Positions 36,316 to 46,800 of a stretch of 64,000 bases of DNA are shown piece by piece (position 1 is the stretch's first letter; the number at the start of each line of letters is the position of its first letter). Below the pieces are notes generated by a model, which made no database searches, was not told where the DNA came from, and saw only the letters and a list, made by a program, of their open reading frames with translations. Position numbers and translations under genes: made by a program. The DNA lies in NCBI GenBank assembly GCA_028284775.1, contig JANQRB010000040.1, positions 37,564 to 101,563 of the forward strand, in the 5' to 3' direction. The DNA comes from Candidatus Kapaibacterium sp. (GTDB lineage: Bacteria; Bacteroidota; Ignavibacteria; Kapaibacteriales; UBA7675).

Positions 36316-36352
36316 GTAGTAGCAATGTTACTCCACTCTCAGCCTATCTTTG
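36316..36352 (+). promoter_or_regulatory. Promoter module with TATCTTTG box upstream of the giant gene at 36757
   Basis: GTAGTAGCAATGTTAC (36316-36331) is followed after 13 bases by TATCTTTG (36345-36352), an exact TAnnTTTG. The block differs by one base from that at 12491-12506 and has identical spacing. The leader to 36757 would be about 400 bases. Confidence 0.6.
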
Positions 36353-36756
36353 TCCACAGTCACGACAGACCGGCTACGGCTCCCGGGAGCCGCGCTTTCT
36401 AATGGAGCCGAACCGGCTGTCGGCTGTATTTTGAATGCGCTCGAACTGCAGCGCTGCTCAAAAAGCGCGACATCGCATGAAGTGTCGGGGCTATGGCGGG
36501 CATAGCCATGCCCTGTCGCCGAATGTACTAATCGCGTTACCTGCAATACTTCAGATAAACTCCAAATGCACTTCAATCATCAGCGGTGCCTCGCTACCGC
36601 TCATGGAGCTGTATGCTTAAGATTGTTGTCTGGGCCGTGAAATGCTGATGTGCACAAATCCGACGGGCGGCTGTTGCAGACTGCGTTGAAGACAGTTGAA
36701 TCTGTTGAAATCATAAACATCTTTTCCTACTCGTTTGCTTATGCCGGGAGAACAAA

Positions 36757-39700
36757 GTGAAACAACATAGACGGCTCTATAGCTCTTTGCTGCGGCGATT
36801 TAACAAATACATGCGCCGTCTGGCGCGACTGATGCGGCGGAGGCATCTAAATGCCGAAGGTTCTCGCAAAGCCGCTTTTTTGCGCAAGCGTCTGGCTCTA
36901 CTCGCGCGCGCGTTTAATCCTATTAGCGGCAAGTGGCGCAGCGTCGCGTTCGGAATTGGCGGAGTATTACCATTCGCCGCTGCGACGGTCTTTGCACAGA
37001 CACCGAGCATCACTGGTCTGACGCCCAAGGCCAACAGCTTCGGTATCGCGCGCAGCAGCGACATTCGGATTAACTTCAGCACCACTATGGATGCGGCGAC
37101 GATGACCGCGGCCAACATCCGCATCTTTGGCTCACAGACCGGTTTTCTCAGCACGAGCGGAACCTACAGCGGCAATCAGGAGCGGGTATTCGACCCAACG
37201 CTGCGATTTAAGCCCGGCGAAGAGATCATGGTAACGGTCACCGGCGCCAACAGTTCGGGCGGCACAGCGCTGACGCAGGCCACTGTCTATAGTTTTCGCG
37301 CTGAAGTCCAGGGCGGCACCGGCGTGTTTAACAGCAGCAACTTCGGCTCCGGCAGCAGCAGTCACGATATCGCCCTTGGCGACCTTGACGGCGATGGTGA
37401 CCTGGATGCCATCATCGCCAATTACAGTGACGAGCCCCAGGAAATCTGGCTGAACAACGGCGACGGCAGCTTTAACAGCAGTACCTTTAGTTCCGGCAAC
37501 AGCACGGATGTGGTACTTGGCGATCTTGACGGCGATGGTGATCTGGATGCCGTCGTGACGAATAATCTCGGTACTTCCAGTGAAATTTGGCTGAACAATG
37601 GCGATGGCAGCTTCGTCAGCAGTTCGTTCGGTGGCGGCGGCAGCTTCGGCGCGGCCCTCGGCGACCTCGACGGCGACGGCGATCTGGATGCAGTGATTGC
37701 CCGTGCATTTAACCTGAAAAGCGCGATCTGGCTGAACAACGGCGATGGCAGTTTCATCAGCAGTGAGTTCGGCGCCACCAGAATCAGCCAGGATGTTGCG
37801 CTGGGTGATCTTGACGGCGACGGCGACCTGGATGCGGTAGTTGCCAATTACTTTGGCAACAATGGGCAGGAGGTCTGGCTTAATAACGGCGACGCGACCT
37901 TCACGAGCAGCGGATTCGGCGGCCGCAATAGCACGAATGTCGCTCTCGGTGATCTTGACGGCGATGGCGATCTCGATGCCCTTATCGCAAACCGCAGCGG
38001 CGCCAACCAGCAGAACTATCTCTGTCTGAATGACGGCAGCGGCGTTTTTACGACTAGCAACTTCGGCAGCAGCTGGAGCGAAGATATCGCGATCGGCGAT
38101 GTGGATGGCGACAGTGATCTGGACGTGGTGATTGCCAATTCCGCCTTCGGCACAAGCAAGATCTGGTTAAACAACGGCGACGCAACGTTTAACTCAAAAA
38201 GTCTGGGCTTCGGCAAAAGTACGGGAGTGGCCTTCGGCGATGTAGATGGCGACGGCGATCTGGATATCCTTATGTCCGTAGATGATGCGGCACAGCGAAT
38301 GCATATCAATCAGCCACCGCCTCATATTGCCGGATTGGCGCCAGCCGCCAATGCCTTTGACGTCCCGCGCGATGCCGACATCAGCATCAGCTTCGACCAG
38401 GAGATGAACACGGCTTCACTCGCCGCCGACCCGCTGCCGACACAGGCGAATATCATCATCTACGGTATGCAAAGCGGTCACATCGCCACAACTGCATCTT
38501 TTAACTATTCGAATGGCGATATGACGGTGGAGATCGATCCCGCCGCGGAGTTTAAGGCGGGCGAACAAATCATGCTCACCGTCACCGCCGCGTCCAACAG
38601 CGACGGCATCGCCATAACACAGGCGACCGTTTATAGCTTTCGTGCGGCCGCTGAAGGAGGCACAGGCCAATTTGCAGGCGGCAGCTTTGGTGGGAGTGCT
38701 TCGGCCAGAGGCTGCGCCGTCGGTGATCTTGACGGCGACGAGGATCTCGATGCGATTATCGCCATCAGCGGACAAGCGCAGGAAGTCTGGCTGAATCAAG
38801 GCGGCGGCAACTTCAGCAGCAGTACTTTCGGCGGCGGCAACACCGAGGATGTCGCGCTGGGCGATCTGGATGGCGACGGCGATCTCGATGCCGTCTTCGC
38901 GGAAACCTCGAGTCTGGGCGGCAATATCTGGCTCAACAATGGCGATGCGAGCTTTGTCAGCAGCAATTTCGGCGCCGGCAGCAATACGGATGTCGCGCTG
39001 GGTGACCTTGACGGCGACGGCGATCTGGATGCCATCGTCGCCCGCGCCGCCGGTCAGGCAAGCGCCATCTGGCTTAACAATGGCGACGGCAGTTTTACGA
39101 GCGGCACCGCCGGTGACACCAGGACCAGTACAGCGCTTGCACTGGGCGATCTTGACGGCGACGGCGATCTGGATGCCGTGATCGCCAACGGTTTTGGTCA
39201 GCCGCAGGAAATCCTGCTTAACAAGGGCAATGCCGTCTTTTGCGCCACGACCTTTGACGCGGGCGATAACAGCGAAGATGTTGCTCTTGGCGACTTGGAC
39301 GGCGACGGCGATCTGGATGCGGTCTTCGCCAATTTCGGCAGCGCCGAACAGAAACTCTGGTTAAACAACGGCGACGCCTCTTTTGCCCTACACACCGTTA
39401 CAGGCGGGGGCAACAGCCTCGCAGTGGATATCGGCGATCTTGACGGCGACGGTGACCTGGATATCGCCATCGCCAACAGCAGCCAGGCAAAGCAGTTTCT
39501 GCTTAACAATGGCGACGCGAGTTTTACGAGTACCGGTTTTGCTTCCGGCAAGAGTCGCGCAGTGGCTCTCGGTGATGTGGACGGCGACGGCGATCTGGAT
39601 GCGGTCTTCGCCAACCTCGGTCAGGCCGGGGAAATCCTGCTTAATCTGCCGCCGCCGCCCACAATTACCGGCATGACACCGACCAGCGTGCTCGCGGGCC

Positions 39701-42195
39701 CCGGTGGTCTGAACCTCGCTATCGATGGTACGCATTTCGAATCGACCGGCGCGCAGATTTCCCTGCTGGACGCTGGCGGCAGTCCCATCGGCATGCGCGA
39801 TCTGGTGCTAAGCTCATCAACGGCAACATCATTCGCGGCGCAAATACCGGCCGGTCTGCTTGCAACGGCCGGCACCCTGACCCTCACCGTCAGTAACCCC
39901 TCGGCAAGCACCAGCACTACGCTGACCGTTCATCCGCTGATTTCGATTACCGGCGCCACCTGTGGTTGCCCGGATCAATTGACCGTATACTCGGCTTTGC
40001 CGACCTCCGCCACTGCCGGCCACGTCTGGTCCCTCGCCGGCGGGCAGATTGTCGGCGGACAAGGCAGCGGCAGCGTGCAGGTCGTCTGGGATCAGGGTGC
40101 GGCGCACTCCATCAGTGTGACGCGTAGCTACGCCGGCTGCTGCACCACAGCGGATGTATTGTCGGTGGCGCCGGAAACTCTGAATACAATCATGGACTAT
40201 GCCGTCCTTGCGACAAATGCCATTGCAACTCTGGCCGTCCTTGCTAACGATTCCGGCGCCGGTTTAACCCTCACGGGCGTGGAAAACTCCGGTGACGGCT
40301 TCCCTTTCGTCACGTCAAATACCATCCTCTATGGTTCGAACCCGGAGCTTGCCGGAGTTGATCTGCTGAGCTACACGGTAATGAGCTCCAAAGGTTGCAC
40401 GGCCAGCGGCGCCGTCCTTATCGCGGTTGAGGGCCCCGCCGCAATTGTTAACGGCGAGTTCATCGAATGGCACAAAGACCGCGCCGGCGGCGTACGCGGC
40501 CTGCGTTCAGCCCATGCGGTGGCGTCGTCACCGGATGAGCGATATGTCTATGTCGCGGGGCGCAATGATCATTCCATCGTTATCTTTGAACGCGATAACG
40601 AAGTTGACACATTGCGGTATATCGGTCGGGTGCGCAACGGTCTCGGTGGGATTAACGGTCTCAAGTATGTCAGCGACATAGCGCTCAGCCCGGACGGCAA
40701 ACATCTGTATGCCGCGGGATACGGTAACAATGCCGTGGCGGTATTTGCGGTCGATCAACTTTCCGGCAGCCTGAATTTTATTGAATCACTTGTTAGGGGA
40801 CAAACGAGTGGCGGATTAACAATCGATGGGCTTACGAGGCCACGCTCGCTGACCGTCAGTCCCGACGGTAAGAATGTGTATGCAGCCGGATATGTCTCAA
40901 ATACGGTGGCGGTCTTCCGTCGTTTGTCCAACGGTACATTACAATATGTTGAACGGCACAAAGACGGCAGCGGCGGCGTCGATGGCCTTGCCAGGGTGAT
41001 CGACCTGGCCGTCAGCCCGGACGGAAAGCATGTGTATGCGGCCGGATTCGCTGACAATGCCCTTGCGGTGTTTAACCGCAGTTTGAGCGATGGATCACTT
41101 AGCTTTGTCGAACGCCGCAAAGACGGCAGCGGCGGCATCGATGGTTTGGCGGGCATCAGCGCTGTGGCGCTCAGCCCTGACGGCAAACATGTCTATACCA
41201 GCGGCAAAAACGATCGGGCCCTGGCCTTGTTTACACGCAATGTGACGACGGGATCGCTGACCTGGCAGGCGCGCTACAAAGACGGCAGCGGCGGTGTAGA
41301 CGGACTTAACGGCGTGTCTGGTCTGGCCGTCAGTCCTGACGGACGCCAGGTGTGGGCGATCGGCGCTACGGATGATGCCCTTGTGCTTTTCGATCGCGAT
41401 CCCGCTGCAGGCACGCTGAATTATGTTGAAAGCCTGCACGACGGCGTAGGCGGTGTTAACGGTCTTGACCAGGCGCAAGCGTTGGTTGTAAGTCCAAGCG
41501 GCAGGGAAATCTTTGTAGCCTCATCCCGCGATAACGCCCTCAGTTACTTTCTCCGTAACTTTGCACCCCGCGCCGTAGATGACGTTGTCGGCGGCGTAGT
41601 GGTAAACTCGTCTAAAGTCATATCGGCAATAAACAACGACAGAGATTCGGACGATCATGGCCTGACCATCAGCGCTACAACGGGTGCCACGCTGGGAACA
41701 GTGACGATCAGCGGCGGCGGACTGACTTTGAGGTACGTTGCCGGCGCCGCGCCCGGCGAGGACAGCTTCAGCTATACGGTTGAAGATGGCCACGGTGGAA
41801 CATCGACGGCCACAGTGAAGCTGAACGTGACGTTAAGCAAGGCAGGCGCGGGCGAGGAAGTAGTGCCGGGGCCAGGACGCCAGCGCGGGACGGATGCCGA
41901 CAATACCGTGATCGCGGACCTGCGCGTCACACCGAATCCCGCCTCCGCCGACCCTACAGTCGCTTTCCGCCTTCATCGGGCAGCGCCCTTGCGTTTGCGG
42001 ATCGTAGACCTTAGCGGCCTTGTTGTGCGCGAAACTATCAGGCGGACGCTTCAGCCGGGCGAATACCGGCTAGCGCTGGACGGGCAGGGATCGGAGGTGC
42101 GCCTGCCCGCCGGAAGCTACATTGTGGAGCTGCAGGCGCAAGAATCCGATGGAGCGAGCCTGAAAGTCGTGGTACCGCTGGTGATCATCCCCTAA
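36757..42195 (+). CDS. Giant T9SS surface protein with two Big_5 + 7x VCBS propellers and a lactonase-like propeller
   Basis: A 1812-residue product with a GTG start at 36757 and GGGAG upstream. The N-terminus is unusual: about 60 residues rich in Arg/Lys (RRFNKYMRRLARLMRRR) and then a hydrophobic segment ending VFAQ near residue 81. Big_5 (83-182) plus seven VCBS repeats (188-516) and Big_5 (521-631) plus seven VCBS repeats (637-963) form two propeller units. Then come IPT/TIG-like (969), PKD-like (1062, GGQIVGGQGSGSVQVVWDQG), Ig-like (1142-1225), a seven-bladed lactonase-like propeller (1229-1600), cadherin-like (1605-1692) and sorting domain (1720-1812). The C-terminal half matches the paralogues at 21020, 25912 and 43821. 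A surface, probably calcium-binding, adhesive role is inferred. Confidence 0.88.
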   Translation: MKQHRRLYSSLLRRFNKYMRRLARLMRRRHLNAEGSRKAAFLRKRLALLARAFNPISGKWRSVAFGIGGVLPFAAATVFAQTPSITGLTPKANSFGIARSSDIRINFSTTMDAATMTAANIRIFGSQTGFLSTSGTYSGNQERVFDPTLRFKPGEEIMVTVTGANSSGGTALTQATVYSFRAEVQGGTGVFNSSNFGSGSSSHDIALGDLDGDGDLDAIIANYSDEPQEIWLNNGDGSFNSSTFSSGNSTDVVLGDLDGDGDLDAVVTNNLGTSSEIWLNNGDGSFVSSSFGGGGSFGAALGDLDGDGDLDAVIARAFNLKSAIWLNNGDGSFISSEFGATRISQDVALGDLDGDGDLDAVVANYFGNNGQEVWLNNGDATFTSSGFGGRNSTNVALGDLDGDGDLDALIANRSGANQQNYLCLNDGSGVFTTSNFGSSWSEDIAIGDVDGDSDLDVVIANSAFGTSKIWLNNGDATFNSKSLGFGKSTGVAFGDVDGDGDLDILMSVDDAAQRMHINQPPPHIAGLAPAANAFDVPRDADISISFDQEMNTASLAADPLPTQANIIIYGMQSGHIATTASFNYSNGDMTVEIDPAAEFKAGEQIMLTVTAASNSDGIAITQATVYSFRAAAEGGTGQFAGGSFGGSASARGCAVGDLDGDEDLDAIIAISGQAQEVWLNQGGGNFSSSTFGGGNTEDVALGDLDGDGDLDAVFAETSSLGGNIWLNNGDASFVSSNFGAGSNTDVALGDLDGDGDLDAIVARAAGQASAIWLNNGDGSFTSGTAGDTRTSTALALGDLDGDGDLDAVIANGFGQPQEILLNKGNAVFCATTFDAGDNSEDVALGDLDGDGDLDAVFANFGSAEQKLWLNNGDASFALHTVTGGGNSLAVDIGDLDGDGDLDIAIANSSQAKQFLLNNGDASFTSTGFASGKSRAVALGDVDGDGDLDAVFANLGQAGEILLNLPPPPTITGMTPTSVLAGPGGLNLAIDGTHFESTGAQISLLDAGGSPIGMRDLVLSSSTATSFAAQIPAGLLATAGTLTLTVSNPSASTSTTLTVHPLISITGATCGCPDQLTVYSALPTSATAGHVWSLAGGQIVGGQGSGSVQVVWDQGAAHSISVTRSYAGCCTTADVLSVAPETLNTIMDYAVLATNAIATLAVLANDSGAGLTLTGVENSGDGFPFVTSNTILYGSNPELAGVDLLSYTVMSSKGCTASGAVLIAVEGPAAIVNGEFIEWHKDRAGGVRGLRSAHAVASSPDERYVYVAGRNDHSIVIFERDNEVDTLRYIGRVRNGLGGINGLKYVSDIALSPDGKHLYAAGYGNNAVAVFAVDQLSGSLNFIESLVRGQTSGGLTIDGLTRPRSLTVSPDGKNVYAAGYVSNTVAVFRRLSNGTLQYVERHKDGSGGVDGLARVIDLAVSPDGKHVYAAGFADNALAVFNRSLSDGSLSFVERRKDGSGGIDGLAGISAVALSPDGKHVYTSGKNDRALALFTRNVTTGSLTWQARYKDGSGGVDGLNGVSGLAVSPDGRQVWAIGATDDALVLFDRDPAAGTLNYVESLHDGVGGVNGLDQAQALVVSPSGREIFVASSRDNALSYFLRNFAPRAVDDVVGGVVVNSSKVISAINNDRDSDDHGLTISATTGATLGTVTISGGGLTLRYVAGAAPGEDSFSYTVEDGHGGTSTATVKLNVTLSKAGAGEEVVPGPGRQRGTDADNTVIADLRVTPNPASADPTVAFRLHRAAPLRLRIVDLSGLVVRETIRRTLQPGEYRLALDGQGSEVRLPAGSYIVELQAQESDGASLKVVVPLVIIP

Positions 42196-42202
42196 ACAAA
42201 AG

Positions 42203-42245
42203 CCGACCTGCCGCAAATCATCGAAACGGCAGGTCGGTACTTTTA
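42203..42245 (+). terminator. Terminator of the giant gene at 36757
   Basis: CCGACCTGCCG (42203-42213) pairs perfectly with CGGCAGGTCGG (42227-42237), followed by TACTTTTAA. Confidence 0.8.
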
Positions 42246-42295
42246 ACCCGCTTGACCGGTTATGCCGGCGCGATTATCCGATAATCGTCGAGCAC

Positions 42296-42325
42296 TGCTC
42301 AGCCGATCGCTGCTCAGCCGATCGC
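42296..42325. repeat. Perfect 15-base tandem repeat
   Basis: TGCTCAGCCGATCGC occurs twice in a row. A short inverted repeat, CGATTATC-c-GATAATCG, lies just upstream (42271-42287). The function is unknown. Confidence 0.5.
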
Positions 42326-42411
42326 TGGACGGCCATTCAGTGGACAACCGATGTCTGGGGTGTAAGCGGGTGTAGCCGGCCCTAGCGATTTCGCGAGGGC
42401 AGCAGGAAAAC

Positions 42412-42714
42412 TCATTGCGTGGGCGGCACGAACTGTTTGACCAATATCGTACTGCCGTTGGCTGTACTATCGAGCCGAATCTTTTTGGCCGCGACATATG
42501 CCGGGTCATTATACCAGCCCATGGCGGCTTCTTCCGAATCGAATCGCAGGATGACATTGTTGCCGCGTGCTGCGCCTTCGAGCACCCTGGCTTCCGGATC
42601 GACCGCCAAGATTTCGCCATTGTGTTTGCCGAGTAATTCCACCGCGGCCTGAACATAGCCCTGGTAGGGCTCGGGATCGATAATGTCATACTGAACAATA
42701 AAATACACGGACAT
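42412..42714 (-). CDS. DUF1330 family protein
   Basis: A 100-residue product, the typical length of the family, with AAGGA seven bases before the ATG. It has the ferredoxin-like alpha/beta pattern of DUF1330: YFIVQYDIIDPEPYQGYV, a GGE-like loop replaced by NGEILAVD, then NNVILRFDSEEAAMGWYND, and an ending with PAYVAAKKIR. Dimeric alpha-beta barrel proteins of this type are cytoplasmic; the substrate is unknown. The gene is single and convergent with the giant gene at 36757. Confidence 0.85.
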   Translation of the reverse strand: MSVYFIVQYDIIDPEPYQGYVQAAVELLGKHNGEILAVDPEARVLEGAARGNNVILRFDSEEAAMGWYNDPAYVAAKKIRLDSTANGSTILVKQFVPPTQ

Positions 42715-43820
42715 AACAGTTCCTTTTCTTAGTGAACAGAATACGATCTTAAAAAGATGAAAGCAATCGATGCATAACGGCGGTCGGTACCGACGTTTTG
42801 TATTAGCCTTGCGTCGCCCAAGATAGCAATTTTAAGCGATTCCCTTTCGCAATCTCGTTGGCCGCGTTTTGCGAAGCACGCTCCCATTTATCGAATGGAT
42901 AATAATCGCAGCCGCGCTTGTGCGATTCGCAGGGAGTAACAGTATCCATCGCTTCATCCTTTGCAGAAATCTCGTATCCAAGCTTATTGACCTTCGCCGC
43001 CCGCGTCTCCGCCGAAATTGCGGCCAGAGTTGTCTTCGTACTTCAGGCGAGCGTGACATAGCTTTACTTCACTCACGGTTATGAGCGTAATAGCTCGGAA
43101 CCCTCCAGTTACGAAGACCATTTCTGCTGACCTTGTAAGGGATGAGCATTACTTTGTTTCTGCAGCCCGATAGTTCATTAGGTGATTCCTTCGGCCGATG
43201 TCGCGCAGAGTAGCTTCCGACGTCCCTGAGCGGTCTCTTCGACAAACCGACCGATTCTTTCCAATCTATTTCTTCTGATTACGAAAGGGCTCAGTGCCGG
43301 CATAAACGCCTGCGCCATTTGCGGATGTAACGTTTTAAAGTGTTAAGCGAAGTTTGCCGGGCCATTCTTCTTGTTTAGGCTGTGTTCTATTTATGTTGTC
43401 AAAAATCCGCGAATGTATCGGAAAGATATTTTGTATATTAAGGCGGACCCATCAAGATTTGCTGACGAGTCAAATGTAAGATGGGTCAAACAGTCGTTTC
43501 ATTCAAGCACTTTGCAGACGCTACACCGATACTTATTTTGCCCGTACCACTGCGGCGCGGCGTTTGCGGAGGAGAATCCGAACCTCGACAGAGACAAGCT
43601 ACTGCGATAAGCTTACCCGGACAAAGCGCCGGGTACGCAGATGCTTTGTACAGTCAGCAGACGAGAAGGCGATGACAATTATGTCATACGAAACTTCAGT
43701 GGAGCCGAAGGACTGTATGCGCCGCCCGGTGCGGCAGAGGCTGGGCGGCGCAGGCGACGTCATCAGATACCCGTACTCGAATGCAAAACACATAAACTGA
43801 ATTTATGTAAGGTGGAGTGC
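42715..43820 (+). other. 1.1-kb region without a recognisable gene, upstream of the giant gene at 43821
   Basis: The reading frame of the giant gene is open back to 43641, but the part before 43821 has no signal peptide and a poor protein-like composition. No exact TAnnTTTG box is seen. The most AT-rich stretch (about 43380-43440, with TATTTTGTATATTAAG) is the best place for a promoter. Confidence 0.35.
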
Positions 43821-46800
43821 ATGCGAGAATTAAGATCAGGTTTCACTACATTGATGCTTGCCTTTCTGATGATGATGGCGCTATCCGCGAGAGCATCGGC
43901 AGCCGAGCAGACGGTCGTTAATCTGAATAACAACGGCGCAGGATCTCTGCGCCAGGCGATACTCGACGCCGCGGCGGGCGACATTGTCGTCTTTAGCACA
44001 GGCGGAACGATCACACTCAGCAGCCGCATCGACATCACAAAAGATCTGACAATTCAGGGGCCCGGTGTCTGCGAACTGACTGTTTCCGGCAACAATGCCG
44101 TGCCGGTGTTTCGCATTGACGGCGCGGACGTAACCATTAACAGTTTACGCATTGCCAATGGACGGGAAACATCGGCCATCGACTTTGGCGGCATCGACTT
44201 TGTGGGCGGCGGCGGTGTGCGGGTCTTCGCAAATGCGACGCTTGAAATGAATGAATGCGAGGTGGTCGACTGCTCGGCACTGCATGCCGCGGGCGAGCAG
44301 TCCATCGGCGCCGGCATCTATACCCTGGGCGATGTCACGATTCGCCGCTGCACTTTCGTCGGCAACAACCATGCCACGAGCAGTAATGGTTTCGGCGGCG
44401 GCGGCATCGCCCTGGAGGGTGTCCTGACGGCGACGATTGAAGACTGCACTTTTTCGGGGAATTCGGCGGCGACGGGCAGCAGCAGCACGGGCGGCGGCAT
44501 GCTGGTAGACGCCTTTAACGGCAATCTGACGGCAAATATTATTAACTGTACTTTTTATAACAATTCTACCGACGGCGCTTTCGGCGGGGGCATCCAGCAG
44601 GCCGAATTCAACGGCAATTGCCAGGTTAACAACCAGAATAACATCTTTCAGGCCAATGGTGGCAGGAGCCATCATCTGCTGGTGGGTACCGTCAACACCT
44701 CAGGCGGCGGCAACATTTACGATGATGTGCCTACCGCCAGTACAGTAGGTAGTGACCAGACGAGCACCAGTCCGGGTGTTAACACGATTCTGGCTTTTAA
44801 CGGCGGCCCGACGCGAACACATGCCTTAAACTCAAGCTCCAATGCGGTAAATGCCGGTATCGCCACAGGCGCTTCGCTGCGCGATCAACGTAATTTCACG
44901 CGTTTCGGCGCTCATGATTCCGGCGCCTTCGAGCTGGACGGCTCTTTCAGCTATGATGCGCTGTCTCCGGCGGACGATGCAGATAATGTTGCGGTGGACG
45001 CCAACCTCCTTCTGACCTTCGATCATCTTACCACGACGGCGACCGGCAATATCGAAATTCGTCAGACCGTGGGCAATATTCTCTTTGAATCGATACCTCT
45101 GAGCGATGCGCGCGTCACCGGCGACAATACGAAATCAATTACGATCAATCCCAGCGGTACACTGGCAGCCTCTACGGCCTATCACGTCATTGTGCCCACA
45201 TCAGCCTTCAGCTCGGTTCTGGGCGAATCCTTTGAGGGAATCGCCGTCAATAGCGAGTGGAATTTCATGACGGCGGCCCCGGCGAATACACCCCCGGTAA
45301 TTGCTACATCGGCGACCGCCTTCAGCATCGACGAAGATGTCGTTACCACGCTGGCGGTGACGCTCAGCGACGCGGAAAGCGCCACGTCGGCCTTGCTGAT
45401 GTCGGCGACGTCGAGCAATCAGGCGCTGTTGCCCGACGCAAACTTAACGCAGGTGGGCGCTACGCAGGCTACAACGCTCTTTCGAACTACCCTTGCCACG
45501 AACCAGGTCGGTTCAGTTGTCGTGACATTTACTGCCGATGACGGCGCTGCCAGTGCTAGTACCATGATCACTCTGACTGTTAATCCCATTAATGACGCGC
45601 CACTCGTTGCGGTGTCGAGTGCGCTTGTGACGACGGCAGAAGATGCTTCGACTGCGCTTAGCTTGCAGGTAAGTGATGTTGATACGCCTTTTAACCTGTT
45701 GATATTGAGTGCGACGTCGAGCAATCAGTCGCTGGTTGCTGACGGCGGCCTGAGCTTTGGAGCGACAGGCGCGACGACGACCTTGTTCATCGTGCCGGTG
45801 ACGAATGCAACGGGACAGGCCGCAATCACGGTGACGGTGGATGATGGGGTCACGACAGGTTCGACTAGCTTCACTTTGACGGTCAACCCCGTTAACGATG
45901 CGCCGCTGATTTCGACGAACAACACCGTTTTAACAACAGACGAAGACTTCGCGACGAGCGCGAGCTTCACCCTGAGTGATGTTGATACGCCTTTTAACCA
46001 ATTGTTATTGACTGCGACATCAAGCGATCAGTCGGTGCTTGCCGACGGCGGCTTGAGCTTTGGCGCGACAGGCGCGACGACGACCTTGTTCATCGTGCCG
46101 GTGACGAATGCAACGGGACAGGCCGCAATCACGGTGACGGTGGATGATGGGGTTACGACAGGTTCGACCAGCTTCACTTTGACGGTCAATCCCGTTAATG
46201 ATGCGCCGCTCGTTAGTGTTTCGGGCATGACTGTAACGACGGAGGATGCTTCGACTTCGCTCAGCATGAAGGTGAGCGATGTTGATACGCCCTTTAACAG
46301 CCTGATATTGACAGCGACATCGGCTAACCAGTCGGTCGTTGCCGACGGTGGTATCAGCTTCGGGGCGACGGGCGCGACGACGACGCTGTTTGTAACGCCG
46401 GTGACGAATGCCTCCGGGCAGGCCGCTATTACGGTGACGGTGGACGACGGAAGTTCGACGGGCACGACAAGCTTTACTTTGACGGTCAACCCTGCCAACG
46501 ACGCGCCGCTAGTTAGCGTGACGAGCGCGATTGCGACGGCGGAAGATACTTCGACTTCGCTCAGCATGATAGTGAGCGATGTCGATACGCCGTTTAGTAA
46601 CTTGATATTGAGCGCCACATCGAGCAATCAAGCCTTACTGCCGGATAGCGGCATTGTTTTCGGCGCTACGGCGGCGACGACATCGCTGATACTGCATCCT
46701 GCGAGCGATGCCAACGGGCAGGCGCTTGTCACCGTAACAGTAGACGACGGTGTTTCGACAGTCTCGACCAGCTTCACATTGACGGTGAGCCCGGTCAATG

